64,000 bases of DNA, from NCBI GenBank assembly GCA_028023455.1, contig JAQFVV010012403.1, positions 188,001-252,000 on the forward strand, written 5' to 3'. The DNA is from Epiperipatus broadwayi (Eukaryota; Onychophora; Udeonychophora; Euonychophora; Peripatidae). The notes under the pieces were generated by a model. That model saw only the letters and a list, made by a program, of their open reading frames with translations, did no database searches and was not told the origin of the DNA. The position numbers and the translations under genes are program-made. Every line of letters begins with the position of its first letter. Position 1 is the stretch's first letter. Shown piece after piece: positions 1 through 10,605 of the stretch.

Positions 1-19
1 TATTTATGTATATATCCAA

Positions 20-312
20 CAAACATCACATGGTCACCATTCTTTATGCTTACATAAGCTCTTTTTCACAGAGGTTACTCTCCATACAGTAGCACCACTC
101 AGTTGAAGTCAGAGTAATCAATGGATGCAGGAAGGTTTGCTTTCAGAATCAAGGCTTCTCACTGATAAAATCCACAAGCTACAAGCTAATCTGGGGATAT
201 TGGATGAGTAGGCACTAGATAGGGATTTATGCACAAACCTTTCTGAATCCATTGATTACTCTGGTTTGCGTAGAGTGATGCTACTGTATGGAGAGTTTTG
301 CCTCTGTTTTTT
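20..312 (+). mobile_element. HHF1 foldback element, copy A
   Basis: One of eight copies of a foldback repeat. It opens with the family's outer sequence (CATCACATGGTCACCAT at about 26-42), reaches an ACTCTCCATACAGTAG arm at 66-82 and closes with the inverted arm CTACTGTATGGAGAG near 281-295. The inner part (147-206) is the family's hammerhead segment in sense orientation, but it is decayed: the core reads CUGAUAA, and GAAA is lost. The outer stem I strand TTGGAT is still visible at 200-205. It is non-coding and could be read as a MITE, but the ribozyme in better copies argues against a simple DNA transposon. Confidence 0.8.
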
Positions 313-1079
313 ATGTACTTATGACAACATTATGGACAAATAAATTGTATTGGATAATTGACCATTATGGTTATACAGTTAGTTTAATTTTGTACCAAAA
401 AATATTTAATATTTTTGTTTTTGTAAACTGTAAGCTTATCTGTTAATTTATTGTGTAAACTGTATAAGGTGCAATTCACAAATGATTTCCTCACCAAATA
501 TTATAAGTTACCCTTTTTTCCAAATTATTTTTGTTTTTATACTTTTCTTTTATGTTTATTAATATATATATATATATATTTGTAATTTCTGCTTTTTGCT
601 CAATAAATTTATAATTAATGTATTTTGTATTTCATTTTTATTTATTGGTAACTTTTTAAAAAGTGATTTTAATGGGGGGGGGGGTATAAAGACACAAACT
701 AAAGTTTGACACAGGCACAACTAGCATGCTCCAGAGTTTAATAGTCATAATATTCCCTTCACATGCTGCCTTTAAATGTTTTTATATTTATTTTGCAATT
801 AAAGAGATTTTTTAGTCTTGAAAGAGATTGGTAGCAAATGCAATCAGGTTTGCTACTGATTTCTGATTGGCTTAAAAGTTAACCAGTATTTATTTTTAAA
901 TATTAAATCTAGATATATACATACACGTATATTATACAGATTTACTTTAGAAATGCTAGAAAATTCATCATGCATTTGTTTGATAACAGTAAATCACTCA
1001 TTTTTTCAGATCACACAATATGATAAGCCATGAGAATTTAAATGCAACAAAAATATTCTGATAGTCATTGATTATCCAA
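313..1079. other. AT-rich spacer
   Basis: No gene is visible. It contains a short TA run near 563-580 and a G homopolymer near 674-684, unusual in such AT-rich DNA. Confidence 0.6.
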
Positions 1080-2398
1080 GCTTACAGTAGATGGCGCTAG
1101 AGTGGCGTGTTTCCCATGTGCAGGGGTGGGTAAAGAGATGGGGGTTAAATTTAGTGAAGAAAAATCAAATATAATGATGGTTAATACTGGGGAAAGAGAA
1201 GATGTAGAATTTTTATTGGGGGATATAAAGTTAAGTGTGGTGGATAGATATAGGTATTTGGGAATCATCTTATGTAATCAGAAAAATTGCTTGGATGAAT
1301 GGGAGAAAAAATTGGTAAATGAAGCAAAAAAAAAAAGAAAGGGTTTGGTAAAGAAACTAACAGTATTTTCATATAATAAATATGATGTAGCTAGAATTGT
1401 ATGGAAGGGAGTTGCAGTAGCAGGGTTAACATATGGTAATGATGCATTAGGTGTTAGTAAAAGGGTTTTAGATTATTTAGAGAAAGTACAAAGGGAAGTA
1501 GAAAAACATGCATTAGATGCAGAGATGTGGACAGCAAAGGAGGCAATTCAAGGAGAAATAGGATGGTCAAGTTTTTATATGAGAGATGCAAAAAGTAAAA
1601 TGAAAATGTTTGGTAGGTTGCAGTTTATGGATGGTAAAAGAATAGCAAAAATAGTGTTCAATTGGGTTATGAGTAAAGGGCAGGTAACAAGATGGGTGAG
1701 AAAGGTAATGCGGTATGCTAAAGATTTGGATAAAGAATTTATATCAGTATACTTGTATAAAAGGTGGGATGATTGTGTTAGGAGGATTGTTGAGTGTTAT
1801 AGTGGTAAGGAATGGGATAAAAGAATAGAAGCATTAATAAAAAATAGGGAGTTGGAGAGATGGAGGACTAGTATGGAGGGTAAGAAGAGTTTAAATATAT
1901 ATAGAAGTAAACAGAATATTGGATGCGAGTTAATTTATGATAATAGTAAGGAAAGTAGTTTATTATTTAAGGCTCGAACGGGATCCTTAGCAACAAGAGA
2001 ATATACATGTAAATGGAAAACTATGGATGATTTAGAGTGAAAATTGTGTAAGGAAGGTATAGAAAATATTAGGCATCTGTTGATTGAATGTAAATGCTTG
2101 AAAGCAGAAAGGGTACAGATAATGAAGTTATGGGAGAATAGACATGAACAAAGTGACTATACAGAAAGTGAGTTATTAGTTTTTATGTTGGGTTTGCGAA
2201 GAGATAAGGGGGATTTAGATATAAAGGCCATAGAGTTGACAAAGATTATGTTTGTGGAAATGGGATGGGGCAGAATATAGGAAGACTTAAGGGTGGGGAA
2301 TGGAAAACAAAGTGGCTAACAGGTTTATCTGGGCATAGTTGCTGAGATATTCTTGACTTCATTTAAGGAGAAGCCAAATACATCACATCACATCAATA
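1080..2398 (+). mobile_element. LINE-J, 5'-truncated copy
   Basis: The 3' part of a non-LTR retrotransposon. It runs from a short leader containing AGATGGCGCTAGA (1090-1102) through the RT C-terminal coding region to a 3' untranslated region with a CATCA-repeat tail (about 2372-2396). The RT palm and endonuclease are missing. The same 3' end recurs in antisense at 7266, 47745 and 57330, so this is a dispersed family. The leader motif also sits at the truncation point of the 7266 copy. Confidence 0.85.
1102..2280 (+). pseudogene. LINE-J reverse transcriptase C-terminal region, one in-frame stop
   Basis: One open frame interrupted by a single TGA at 2038-2040. The start shown has no biological meaning because the copy is 5'-truncated. 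The early part has the post-palm RT signature GVKFSEEKSN followed by YRYLGIIL, typical of LINE thumb regions. The end carries a C-x2-C-x7-H-x4-C zinc knuckle (KLCKEGIENIRHLLIEC). Comparison with the antisense copy at 47917-48243, which reads GDLVCKLC there, shows that the stop replaces the first cysteine codon of the knuckle (TGC to TGA). The product would process LINE RNA during target-primed insertion, but this copy cannot act. The LINE clade (I/Jockey-like) is inferred. Confidence 0.8.
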
Positions 2399-3740
2399 TG
2401 TTTTATCAAGTACACCGTTATCCTGCTTAGAAAAAGCAATTGGTTTCCCAAACTTCATTATCAAGATAAAATATTATATAAAGAACAAGTGATTATAATA
2501 GTTTCTTATGGAAAAAAATTTGGCTGGTTACTCCAACTAAAAATTACACTATAAGCTGTAAACAATATATGTAGCAACTTTTTTTAAAAAAACCCTTAAT
2601 GTACATTATATGCCTGTATAAATTGTGCAATGTGTATTATGCAAATATGGATTTAAAATATGTATGTAAGTATAATAATGCAACTTAAATCTATGGAAAA
2701 AAAACTTAGCTTAAGGTTGTTCTTTCCGATGATTCATTCATCACTCATAATTATTGAGCTTTCCGAGTCATTACTGGCTCATTCTATCTATTATTACATT
2801 CTAAATCCTTCAATTTGGGATTTTTGGAGGAGTGCACCAGAGGTTGTTTAAGATAAATTGTTGACATACCTCTTGGATTTTTTATATATGGGTTGTCATG
2901 GTTTCATGATTTTGAAGAGTTCTGATGCACCTAGATGGAGCACTTTGTTCTATTTTGTCTTTGCTTTTACAAATAACAAAATGATAGTAAATGTGGGCAA
3001 ACTCTTAAAAGAGATGTCATGATTTCCTTCTCTTTCCACTTCACATATGGTATTTCCATTTCAAACTTAGAGATTTTTTTTTTCATGGTCATATTAGTAA
3101 CTGCCATGATTTTAGCTAAAAATGTATATGGCTTTACCCTTTTAAATAGAATTTCTAGAACTAAAAGTGACTTTTAAGTGTCCAAAAGTGCAGTAAAATG
3201 AATGAGTAAGTGAAAGTAAACTAGCAATTAACAATTTCCTGTGTTCTTCCATGTAACTGTTTCTTGTTGCACTGGGATAAATCCATACTAAAATTTTATT
3301 TATTTTTAATTTGTATTACTATATTATATTACTTATATGAAATTATTTAAAATTTTAAAAACATGTTTAATAACTTATTTAATTGATTAAAAAGATTTGT
3401 TATTTATTATTAGTATGGGAATAGCCAAATTAGCTTACAGTACATTATCAAAACTTAATCACAGTTAACGTCAAAAAAAAATAGTCTAACGTATTAAAAA
3501 GTATCCAATGCATTTGGTGTTTGAATATTGTGATCAATATTTAAGGCTTATTTTTTACAATATGTACTTTGAAAATGTAAACAAACAGCACTTTATATAC
3601 AAGTGTGCTTATTTGCTATGAGATGTCATCTTTTATTAAGTGGGGTATCTATTTTCTTGGGTATGAATTAAGTTTTTTTTTTAGATTAGTATAAGTGAAA
3701 TCAGAAATGTAAATTATTTAAATAAATATTAAAAGTCATT
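2399..3740. other. AT-rich spacer
   Basis: No coding or repeat family recognised. A 63-codon frame at 2660-2851 has no domain or context and is treated as chance. Confidence 0.5.
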
Positions 3741-4138
3741 AAAACAGGCAAAACTCTCCATACAGTAATGTCAACCAGAGTAATCAATGGATGCCCGATT
3801 GCATGTGCATAAAATCCCTATCTCCCCAGACTAGTTTCCTAAGATCTGGGTGTGCATAAACTCCATATCTAGTGTCTACTCATCCAATATCCCCAGACTA
3901 GTTTCTGGCTTGTGGCCTTCATCAGTGAGGAGCTTTGGATCTGAGAGCACTGCACCCAGATTTTAGGAAACTAGTCTGGGGATATTGGATGAGTAGGCAC
4001 TAGATAGGGATTTTATGCACATGCCATCTGGCATCAATTGATTAATCTGGCTTGTACTGAGTGGCACTACTGTATGGAGGGTTTTGCCTGTTTTAATAAC
4101 AGTAATGTGCTAGCATAAGAAAGAATGATCATGTGAAT
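3741..4138. mobile_element. HHF1 foldback element, copy B (best structured)
   Basis: A full foldback copy. It runs from ACAGGCAAAACTCTCCATAC at 3743-3762 to the inverted arm ending GGGTTTTGCCTGTTTT near 4079-4094. Internally it is two copies joined in opposite orientation: an antisense unit with a complete hammerhead (3882-3940), then a sense unit beginning partway through the ribozyme at about 3964 (GAAACTAGTCTGGGG). An extra partial repeat of the CCCCAGACTAGTTTC block lies at 3816-3840. It is followed by the family's outer GATCATGTGA motif (4128-4137). Confidence 0.85.
3882..3940 (-). ncRNA. Hammerhead ribozyme of HHF1 (intact core)
   Basis: On the minus strand the 59 nt form a type I hammerhead. 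Outer stem I is AUCCAA with UUGGAU, then an internal loop, and inner stem I is UCCUCA with UGGGGA. The core is CUGAUGA. Stem II is GGC-CACAA-GCC, flanked by an A-A opposition. GAAA follows. Stem III is minimal (A15.1-U16.1, C-G, loop UA). The predicted cleavage nucleotide is the C of GUC. All catalytic core positions match the known consensus. The short stem III resembles HHRs of Penelope-like elements and animal retrozymes, which often act as dimers. Activity is inferred. Confidence 0.85.
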
Positions 4139-4380
4139 ATGAAAAGTATGAATCTTCTTCATTTTATTTGCTTTGCAATTTTATCTTACAAAATTTATTA
4201 TTAAATGCATAATATATGCAATTGTGCTCACATCTTTTTAAAAATGAATAACATTCACAATTCTGAAAAAATAACAAGATATTTTAAAATCAAACAAATA
4301 GATTATATGCTGCTTTTAATTTGGATTTAGTAACTTTTAGCCATGCAAAATTTATTATTACGAAATCATTTTTTCTTCAA
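4139..4380. other. AT-rich spacer before LINE-T
   Basis: Short AT-rich stretch ending at the target site duplicated by the LINE-T insertion. Confidence 0.5.
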
Positions 4381-4397
4381 AATAACAATTATGATAA

Positions 4398-5657
4398 CTC
4401 CTATATGGATGATGTGGTGGTTTTTCTTGTTTCACGGGAGGAGCTTGCTGGACTAGAGAAGCTCTTGGACCAATTTGAATGTGAATTTGGTCTAAGAGTC
4501 AACAAAGAGAAGTCGGCAATCTGGTCGATTATGACTGGCAAGCAAATTCCTGGCATATTTAAGGCTCCACCTCAGAAGTTCTTGGGTTTTCAGCTAGCAG
4601 CCTCCCCATCTAAAATGAGGAAGGAAATTGAAACCAATTTAATGACTAAGATAACAAAATTTGTTGGATCGTTGGAGAAGATTTATTTGTCTTTGTTCGG
4701 GAAAATCGCACTGATGGATGCTGTCATGCTCCCCAAGATTACATACTTCCTTGCAGGTTTCTCACCAACAAAAGCCTTTATAAGGAATGTCGAAACTCAA
4801 TGTAAGAAGCTGTGTTGGGGGGGGAAGCTCCTGTCATCAGCCTGCGCCTCCTACAGAAACCTAAACAGATGAACGGCATAGGACTACACTCAATCAAAAT
4901 CTTATTAATACAGTATTTTCATAATGTACTTACCAGATTATTTATGAAAAATCCAGATATGGAAGGGCCAATATTCCCAGAAGAAATAACTCCTACCGAT
5001 AGGCCACCTCCCAAAAGTGGAAGGCTTTGGATTCAAAAGCAAATCTCTATAGTATTTATCCATCTAAAAATGAAGCCAGGAACAATGTTTAATAACAAAC
5101 TAAACTACTGGAACACATATGATCTTATGAATCCGGAAGAAACTAAAATTGACAATATTCTTTCAATTGGAATATTGAGGTTCTCCAGGTTGACCAAACG
5201 TCTAAAATTGGAACCGAGGTTTGTTGATTTTTTAATCAAGGTTGACCTTGGGGCCTTGCCTACTGCTGACTTCCTACATAGTAAAAGGAATTATAATATG
5301 GACCCTATATGCGCATTATGTAGGCGTAGTGATGAAACAATGGCGCATATATTAGAGGAGTATCAAATTTGGAATAGCATAAGAAACACTTTTAAATCTT
5401 TCATTAAAAACAAAGAATCAGCTTGTGTAAATTTGACGAAGGCCTTCAAGAGTGGACATTTTGGGGTCATAAGATTGGCAACATTCATAATTTTTTCCAT
5501 TTGGTCTTTGAGAAATAAGACTATCTTCAAGAGTGGAGAAGAATATGACATGATGAAAATGTCTTTACAATTACTAAAAGAAATAAAAGAATTAGACCAA
5601 AAATTTTCTCAGAATTGGACATTCAACCAGACCTGGGCACTAATAAATCTAAAATAA
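4398..5657 (+). pseudogene. LINE-T reverse transcriptase and C-terminal domain, frameshifted
   Basis: The first frame (to 4872) begins at the catalytic YMDDVVVF box (YMDD at 4402-4413), followed by GLRVNKEKSAIW and FLGFQLA. A frameshift in or near a G run at about 4817-4824 passes the reading to a second frame ending at 5657. That frame carries a knuckle of the zf-RVT type, ICALCRRSDETMAHILEE, with the last cysteine replaced (ICALC at about 5308-5322). A conserved downstream block follows (IIFSIWSLRNKTIF). The order YxDD, thumb, long linker, zinc knuckle and Trp-rich end resembles the L1/Tx1 group. The RT fingers and endonuclease are absent. Confidence 0.85.
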
Positions 5658-5847
5658 AATGTAGTACCAATGATGAAAAGAATATAAAGTCTTAATGTAA
5701 TTGACATGAAATTAATTGCTTTTTGTTTATATATATACAAGTGTAACCTCTGATTGTGTTGACTGGTTTCATTTGAGATCAATATGTAATTGTCCTTCCT
5801 TTTGTAAATGATTCTTATGGTTTGTGAATAAAATTTTCTTTTGAAAG
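4398..5847 (+). mobile_element. LINE-T, 5'-truncated insertion with target-site duplication
   Basis: An insertion bounded by a perfect 16-bp direct repeat, ATAACAATTATGATAA, at 4382-4397 and 5848-5863. The body starts just before the RT YMDD box and ends with an AATAAA signal near 5827 and a short A-rich end. These are the marks of target-primed reverse transcription with 5' truncation. Related fragments lie at 12186, 16480, 33950 and 34810. Confidence 0.9.
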
Positions 5848-5863
5848 ATAACAATTATGATAA

Positions 5864-6556
5864 TTAAATTACAAGATGGTGAGTAATTTTTACCTCAAGC
5901 AAAGTAACTGTTAGTAAAAATTTTAATTCATTAAATTAAATACAGTGTAATTTTTAAACTAATGTATACATTTTAAAATTTAATACTATACTAATGTATT
6001 TGGCCATTGAATGTGATTAAAATATGATTTTGATTATTTATTATACTGAATGAAACACTTTATTTGGTTTTGTAATCGTTACCGATGAAGACCTTTATTT
6101 TGGATATGTCGTTTATGAAGTACTTATGACTTGCAAGAAGCTGGATGAAAATAAAAGTGTACATTTATTAATCATATTTTAAATTTATAATCAAATTATT
6201 CTAAACAGCACTAATATTGTGCCCCATATTGTGTATCATGAATAAACTTTGTACTGGACAATATCAGTATGAAAGTCACTAATTTGCTTTTGGATGGTAT
6301 AGCTTTATGAACTATTTATTTTATGACATCATCAATCTTAAAAAATGGCCACCAAAAATTTTTTGCAATCCTTTTTAAGATAGTTATAGTGAATAATCTA
6401 TTACAAACCAAAATAGTGGATACAAATTGATGATAATCACTATCGTAAATTTTGATATAACAACCATGTGCTAAGCAGGATGCAAGTCTAGTTGTTTACA
6501 AACAGTTATATTTTAATAAATGTTTAAATAACTATTAATCATTTTTTTTATTTATC
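5864..6556. other. AT-rich spacer
   Basis: No gene or recognised repeat. Confidence 0.5.
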
Positions 6557-6900
6557 ATTGAACATTCCATCATCAGATTTTCAATGAAATGGCTGAAGAG
6601 TTGTGGGTTGGAGTAGTTTGAAGCCTGTCCATTAAAGTTTGACGATTGGCTATCTTAATATAAAGCTGAGCACTGATTGTATATATGTGTGGAGATGTAA
6701 TCTGGCATAACTGATGATTGCTGGTTTAGCATGAAATATGTATATTGGTGATTATTTATCTTTTCAACATGTGTGTAATCAGGTGGGTCAGCAATATAAA
6801 ATGGCATGGAGAGCTGAGGGTCATGTGAAAGTCTGAGTTTGAATCCCTTATATATTACATTATATGTGCAGGTGTGTGTAAATCTGTACAGTGTATTAAA
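6557..6900 (+). mobile_element. HHF2 retrozyme/SINE-like element
   Basis: A near full-length HHF2 unit in sense orientation. In order it has a 5' body starting AACATTCCATCATCAG, the block GCCTGTCCATTAAAGTTTGA, a hammerhead (6698-6754), a block ATTTATCTTTTCAACATG, and a tRNA-like pol III region. Box A-like GGTGGGTCAGCAATA is near 6782-6796 and box B-like GAGTTTGAATCCC near 6836-6848. An AT-rich tail with TGCAGGTGTGTGTAA follows. The same order recurs at least ten times in the window. It is non-coding, probably a RNA polymerase III transcribed, self-cleaving retroelement. Confidence 0.8.
6698..6754 (+). ncRNA. Hammerhead ribozyme of HHF2
   Basis: Core CUGAUGA at 6711-6717 and GAAA at 6732-6735 are intact. 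Stem II is UGCU-GGUUU-AGCA. Stem III is the minimal A-U, U-A pair. Outer stem I UAAUC with GAUUA pairs perfectly. Inner stem I is weakened because the 5' strand reads AUAA where the family has ACCAA. Confidence 0.7.
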
Positions 6901-7265
6901 TTATTTATCTTAAAATTTATTATATTTGTTTTAACTTTAGACTAAGGCTTAAATCCAATAAATATCAAAAATATTCATAAAGCTTTTTGATATAAATGTG
7001 TGGTAATCTTATTTATAAATTACTATCTCACTCTTGCATTTCAGCATATAACTGCAGACATTGGAAAAAATTGTTAATGACTCCTAAGTCATATTTCCAT
7101 CCAGCAAAGTCTATTCATTCAGTAAGTCCAAATCTTGCATATATTGTTACCTTGTATTTATTGATGTAAAATTATATAAATTTATTTTATAGGAGTGGAT
7201 TATTTTATCAAAATTTAATATCAATGCAATACTACTACTTCATTGTTTCATCTTACTACAATAAA
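6901..7265. other. AT-rich spacer
   Basis: Nothing recognised. Confidence 0.5.
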
Positions 7266-7476
7266 TGATGATGTAATGTGATGTGATGTATTATGGCTTC
7301 TCCTTAAACGAAGTCAAGAATATCTCAGCAATTACGCCCAGATAAACCTGTTAGCCACTTTCTTTTACATTCCCCACTCTAAATTTACCCATAATCTGCT
7401 CTATCCCATTTCCACAACATAATTTTTGTCAACTCTATAACCTTTATATCTATTCTAGCGCCATCTATTGTAAGCT
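7266..7476 (-). mobile_element. LINE-J 3' end fragment with leader motif
   Basis: Antisense copy of the LINE-J 3' end. The GATGTGATGTA tail is at the left, then the 3' UTR and the last codons of the ORF up to about 7450. At its 5' truncation point it joins TAGATGGCGCTAG (minus strand, 7455-7467) preceded by AGCTTACAA. The 1080 copy carries the same leader at a completely different truncation point. Confidence 0.8.
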
Positions 7477-8853
7477 AGACTAATTAAGAGTTATCAAAAG
7501 TCATTAAAGATGTTTTGCAGATATGTAAACTGCATTGGTTTCAAACTTTGAATCTCAAATCTTCATTGATAAAGTCAAAATCCAAAAATTGGTTCGGAGC
7601 ATGGATTAAATTGGAAATATTACTCAAGCATATAATAGACGGCGCTAAAGTAGAGAGAGGAGAAATGTTATCAAAATTTATTTACAACAATCATCTTTCA
7701 ATAAATATATAAATGGTTTTTATGAATCATTCTTTATACTGTAAGTTTAAATATATGAATAATATTTTTATATTGTTGAATGACAATCTGTCTTTCTTTT
7801 CAAATATGATACTTTTTCTTTGCGTTGTCAGTAGTGTAAAAGGAAGCTGATATATATATATGTGAGTGTGTGAAGAGTTCATCCCTTAAGAATTGTTTAA
7901 TGATTTTTTAGTTACCTAAGTTCTTGAAAAAAAATTTTTTTTACAAACACTTGACATTTCACTGAATTTTCTCATAAATTGTTTTTCCACTTGTGTATAT
8001 TTAAAACAGTACTTCACTGATTAATTTCAGTACTATTTGGGATTTTAAAAATAAATAAATTAAAATTTTATAAATAGAAATTACAAAAACAACAAAAAGC
8101 AATTTTAAATTAAGTATAAAATAAAAAAGACTATATATAACAGTGTTTTATGATGTAAGCAAAAAATGGCGGGGTATTTGTTTTCTGTGACAATTAAAGA
8201 AGTACATTAGCAATGTTTATTTCCAGATAATGATTAATTAATGTTGGCAGCCTTTAATTTAATTTATTTGTTTTAATACAATGCTATAGCTTTTTTGACT
8301 TAGGTATAGGTAGAAACAAAAGGAGATTCCTCTGTTATTTCTAAGATGCTATATGGATTTAAATCCAGACATATATTTTTTATAAGTATGATAATTTGGA
8401 AAAATATCATCCCTTTATATTCTACAAATATTATTTGATCTCTCTCAAAGAACTATTTATGTTAAGTTAATTACTTTCATGGATTAATTATGATGCAAAC
8501 AACAAAATTTAAACAGTGTTATATATATATAACAATGGACATTTTAAATATTTAAAAAGTTGTAATGTTATAATTTTGATAATTATAACATTTTAACAGC
8601 CTATAATAGATGAAATAATGTTGAAGCACTGAAACCTCCCAGTGAACTATATGTACATTAACCATCAGTAAACATAAATGTAGATAAAGCCACCTACACC
8701 TTAGCTTTGATTGCATATACAAACTTACCATTTACTAGCATACCTATACAAAGAGCAATATGAGGTCCGTCCTCCCCATTAGGGAAAGTGATTTCAAAAT
8801 AGCTTATAGTTGTCTTGAAATTGTGAATATATAAAAACCACACTCTACATAAT
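7477..8853. other. AT-rich spacer
   Basis: No supportable gene. A variant of the leader motif (TAGACGGCGCTA) is at 7635-7646. Short frames at 7515-7712 and 8694-8879 lack any domain. Confidence 0.5.
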
Positions 8854-9190
8854 AGGCAAAATTCTCCATGCAGTGCCACTCAGTGCAAGCCAGAGTATTC
8901 AATGGATGCAAGAAGGTTTGTGCATTAAATTCCTATCTATTTCCTATGCATCCAGTATCCCCAAACTAATTTCTAGATTGTGTCTTTCATCAGTGAGAAG
9001 CCACAAGCTAGAAACTAGTCTGGGGATATTACATGAATAGGTACTAGACAGAAATGTTATGCTTAAACCTTTTTGCATTCATTAATTACTCTGGTTTGCA
9101 CTAAGTGATACTACTGCATGGAGAGTTTTGCCTGTTTTAACAGCTTGAGCAAGCATAAGAAATGGTGATCATGTGATGTTTAGTGGTTTA
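8854..9190. mobile_element. HHF1 foldback element, copy C
   Basis: Foldback with arms AGGCAAAATTCTCC (8854) and GGAGAGTTTTGCCT (about 9120-9133), followed by the outer motif ending GATCATGTGATGTTTAGTGG. The left half is antisense with a hammerhead at 8949-8999. The right half starts inside the stem II loop of a second, sense ribozyme at about 9001 (CCACAAGCTAGAAACTAGTC). The join between orientations therefore lies within or beside the ribozyme. Confidence 0.8.
8949..8999 (-). ncRNA. Hammerhead ribozyme of HHF1 (copy C)
   Basis: Minus strand core CUGAUGA and GAAA are intact. Stem II is AGA-CACAA-UCU, a compensated change relative to GGC/GCC in copy B and AGC/GCU in the sense half. Stem III is weakened (AUUAGU) and one inner stem I pair is lost. 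The compensated stem II supports past selection for the fold. Confidence 0.75.
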
Positions 9191-9888
9191 GCACACTCTG
9201 CATGTAAGTACATTAGTAAATAGTATGCTTATTTATGATTAAAGCTAAAGTGTATGTAGCTCATTCTACATTTACTGACCATTAATGTACATATATCTCA
9301 CTAGGGGTTTTCATTACTTCTGCATAGTTTTGATAACTGTGAGTAAGAACCTAACGCTTGACAGTATTACAAAAATTTGCCATAAAAATTGAATTACATA
9401 ATTTATTATAGCTTTACAAATTTGTTTTGTTTGGAATTTTAGACTTTTAGCTTGAATACTAAAATGTAATTTAAAATGGTTGCCAAGTGTATAATTGCAT
9501 TGTGGTAGTTTTGAATTTTAAGAATCAGTCATTATCCTAGAAGGATAATTTAAATATATTATCATATGATGATTCAAATTTATTATAGAAGGCAATTATT
9601 TTATCTTTTTTTTAAATTAGCAGTTTGACTATTGTTTCAATGCTTTTCCCTATTCAGTAGTTAGATCACCCAACATTTTCAATATAATGGCAGAGGGTCA
9701 GATGCTGGAACCAAAAATACTAGGATCAATCCCAATACTGCCACTTTTATCTCTCAAATTTCTTATGAATTCCCAAGCAACAAAAATATTTGATTATTTA
9801 CATAATGGTTAGATTGTCTAGCAGGGATTAGATTGATATAATATCTACATGAGTATGATTATAATATCAAATCAAATAAGGGCTTTCA
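9191..9888. other. AT-rich spacer
   Basis: No gene or recognised repeat. Confidence 0.5.
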
Positions 9889-10162
9889 GCATTCCACTGT
9901 CAGTTTTTCAATGAAATGGATGGTCGAATAATTGGAAAGGTGAGAAGATTGAAGCCTGTCCATTAAAGTTTGAGGAATTGCTATCCTAATATAATTTGAG
10001 CATGATTATATATATATGTGTGTGAGATTATGATCTGACCCAACTGATGTGTGTTGGTTCTGCATGAAATATATTTATGAATGTATGTGATCATGTGTAT
10101 TGGTTGCTTGTGATAGAATATAGAATAAATAGATTGAAAAATCCTGGGTTTGAATACCTCTA
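9889..10162 (+). mobile_element. HHF2 element, diverged copy
   Basis: Sense HHF2 copy starting GCATTCCACTGTCAG and containing GCCTGTCCATTAAAGTTTGA. The ribozyme segment at about 10040-10075 is decayed (CUGAUGU, stem II GUGUUGG..UGCAU, GAAAU retained). The tRNA-like end has a good box B, GGGTTTGAATACC at 10146-10158. It is an older copy than those at 21203 and 59670. Confidence 0.7.
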
Positions 10163-10228
10163 TTTAAATAACAAAGTCCTAAAGAAGACAGAAAGAGTCA
10201 AAATGTTGGGGAAATAAAAAGAAGTAAA

Positions 10229-10605
10229 AAAGGGGTCAAAATAGTCATGTTTTGACTTAAAATTTACATTAAAATCTACCAGTACTATAACTAATCCTAG
10301 ATTTATTTTCAGTTTATATATATATACTAATCATTAAGTGCATGTTTGGTGAAGTTCACCATATGGTAAATTTCACCACAAGTGCACTTAGCATTAGATT
10401 AAAAAGAATAAAGGAGTCACTTTGTTATGTAGATAAACATAAGTTTGCAAATTTGAACATTAATTTATCAAATTTTGAAATAAAAATGGTCATCATCTTC
10501 ACTTATAGTTTAGGCTAAAAACCACCAGTATTATAATTAGTTTTAGATTCATTTTCAGTTTTAAAATATAATTTTCAGATTTTCTTATAAATATAATAAT
10601 CATGA
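10229..10605. repeat. Diverged direct repeat with an internal palindrome
   Basis: Two related segments, about 10229-10320 and 10479-10575, share ACCAGTA-TATAA-TA and AGATT-ATTTTCAGTTT blocks about 240 bp apart. Between them, 10336-10391 is an inverted repeat built on GTGCA and GGTGAA-TTCACC. Confidence 0.5.

Noticed and set aside
3741-4138. HHF1 as an ordinary MITE
   Set aside because: Inverted arms fit, but the conserved hammerhead, the half copies and the 13-bp duplication at copy G fit a retroelement better. A hybrid origin is not excluded.
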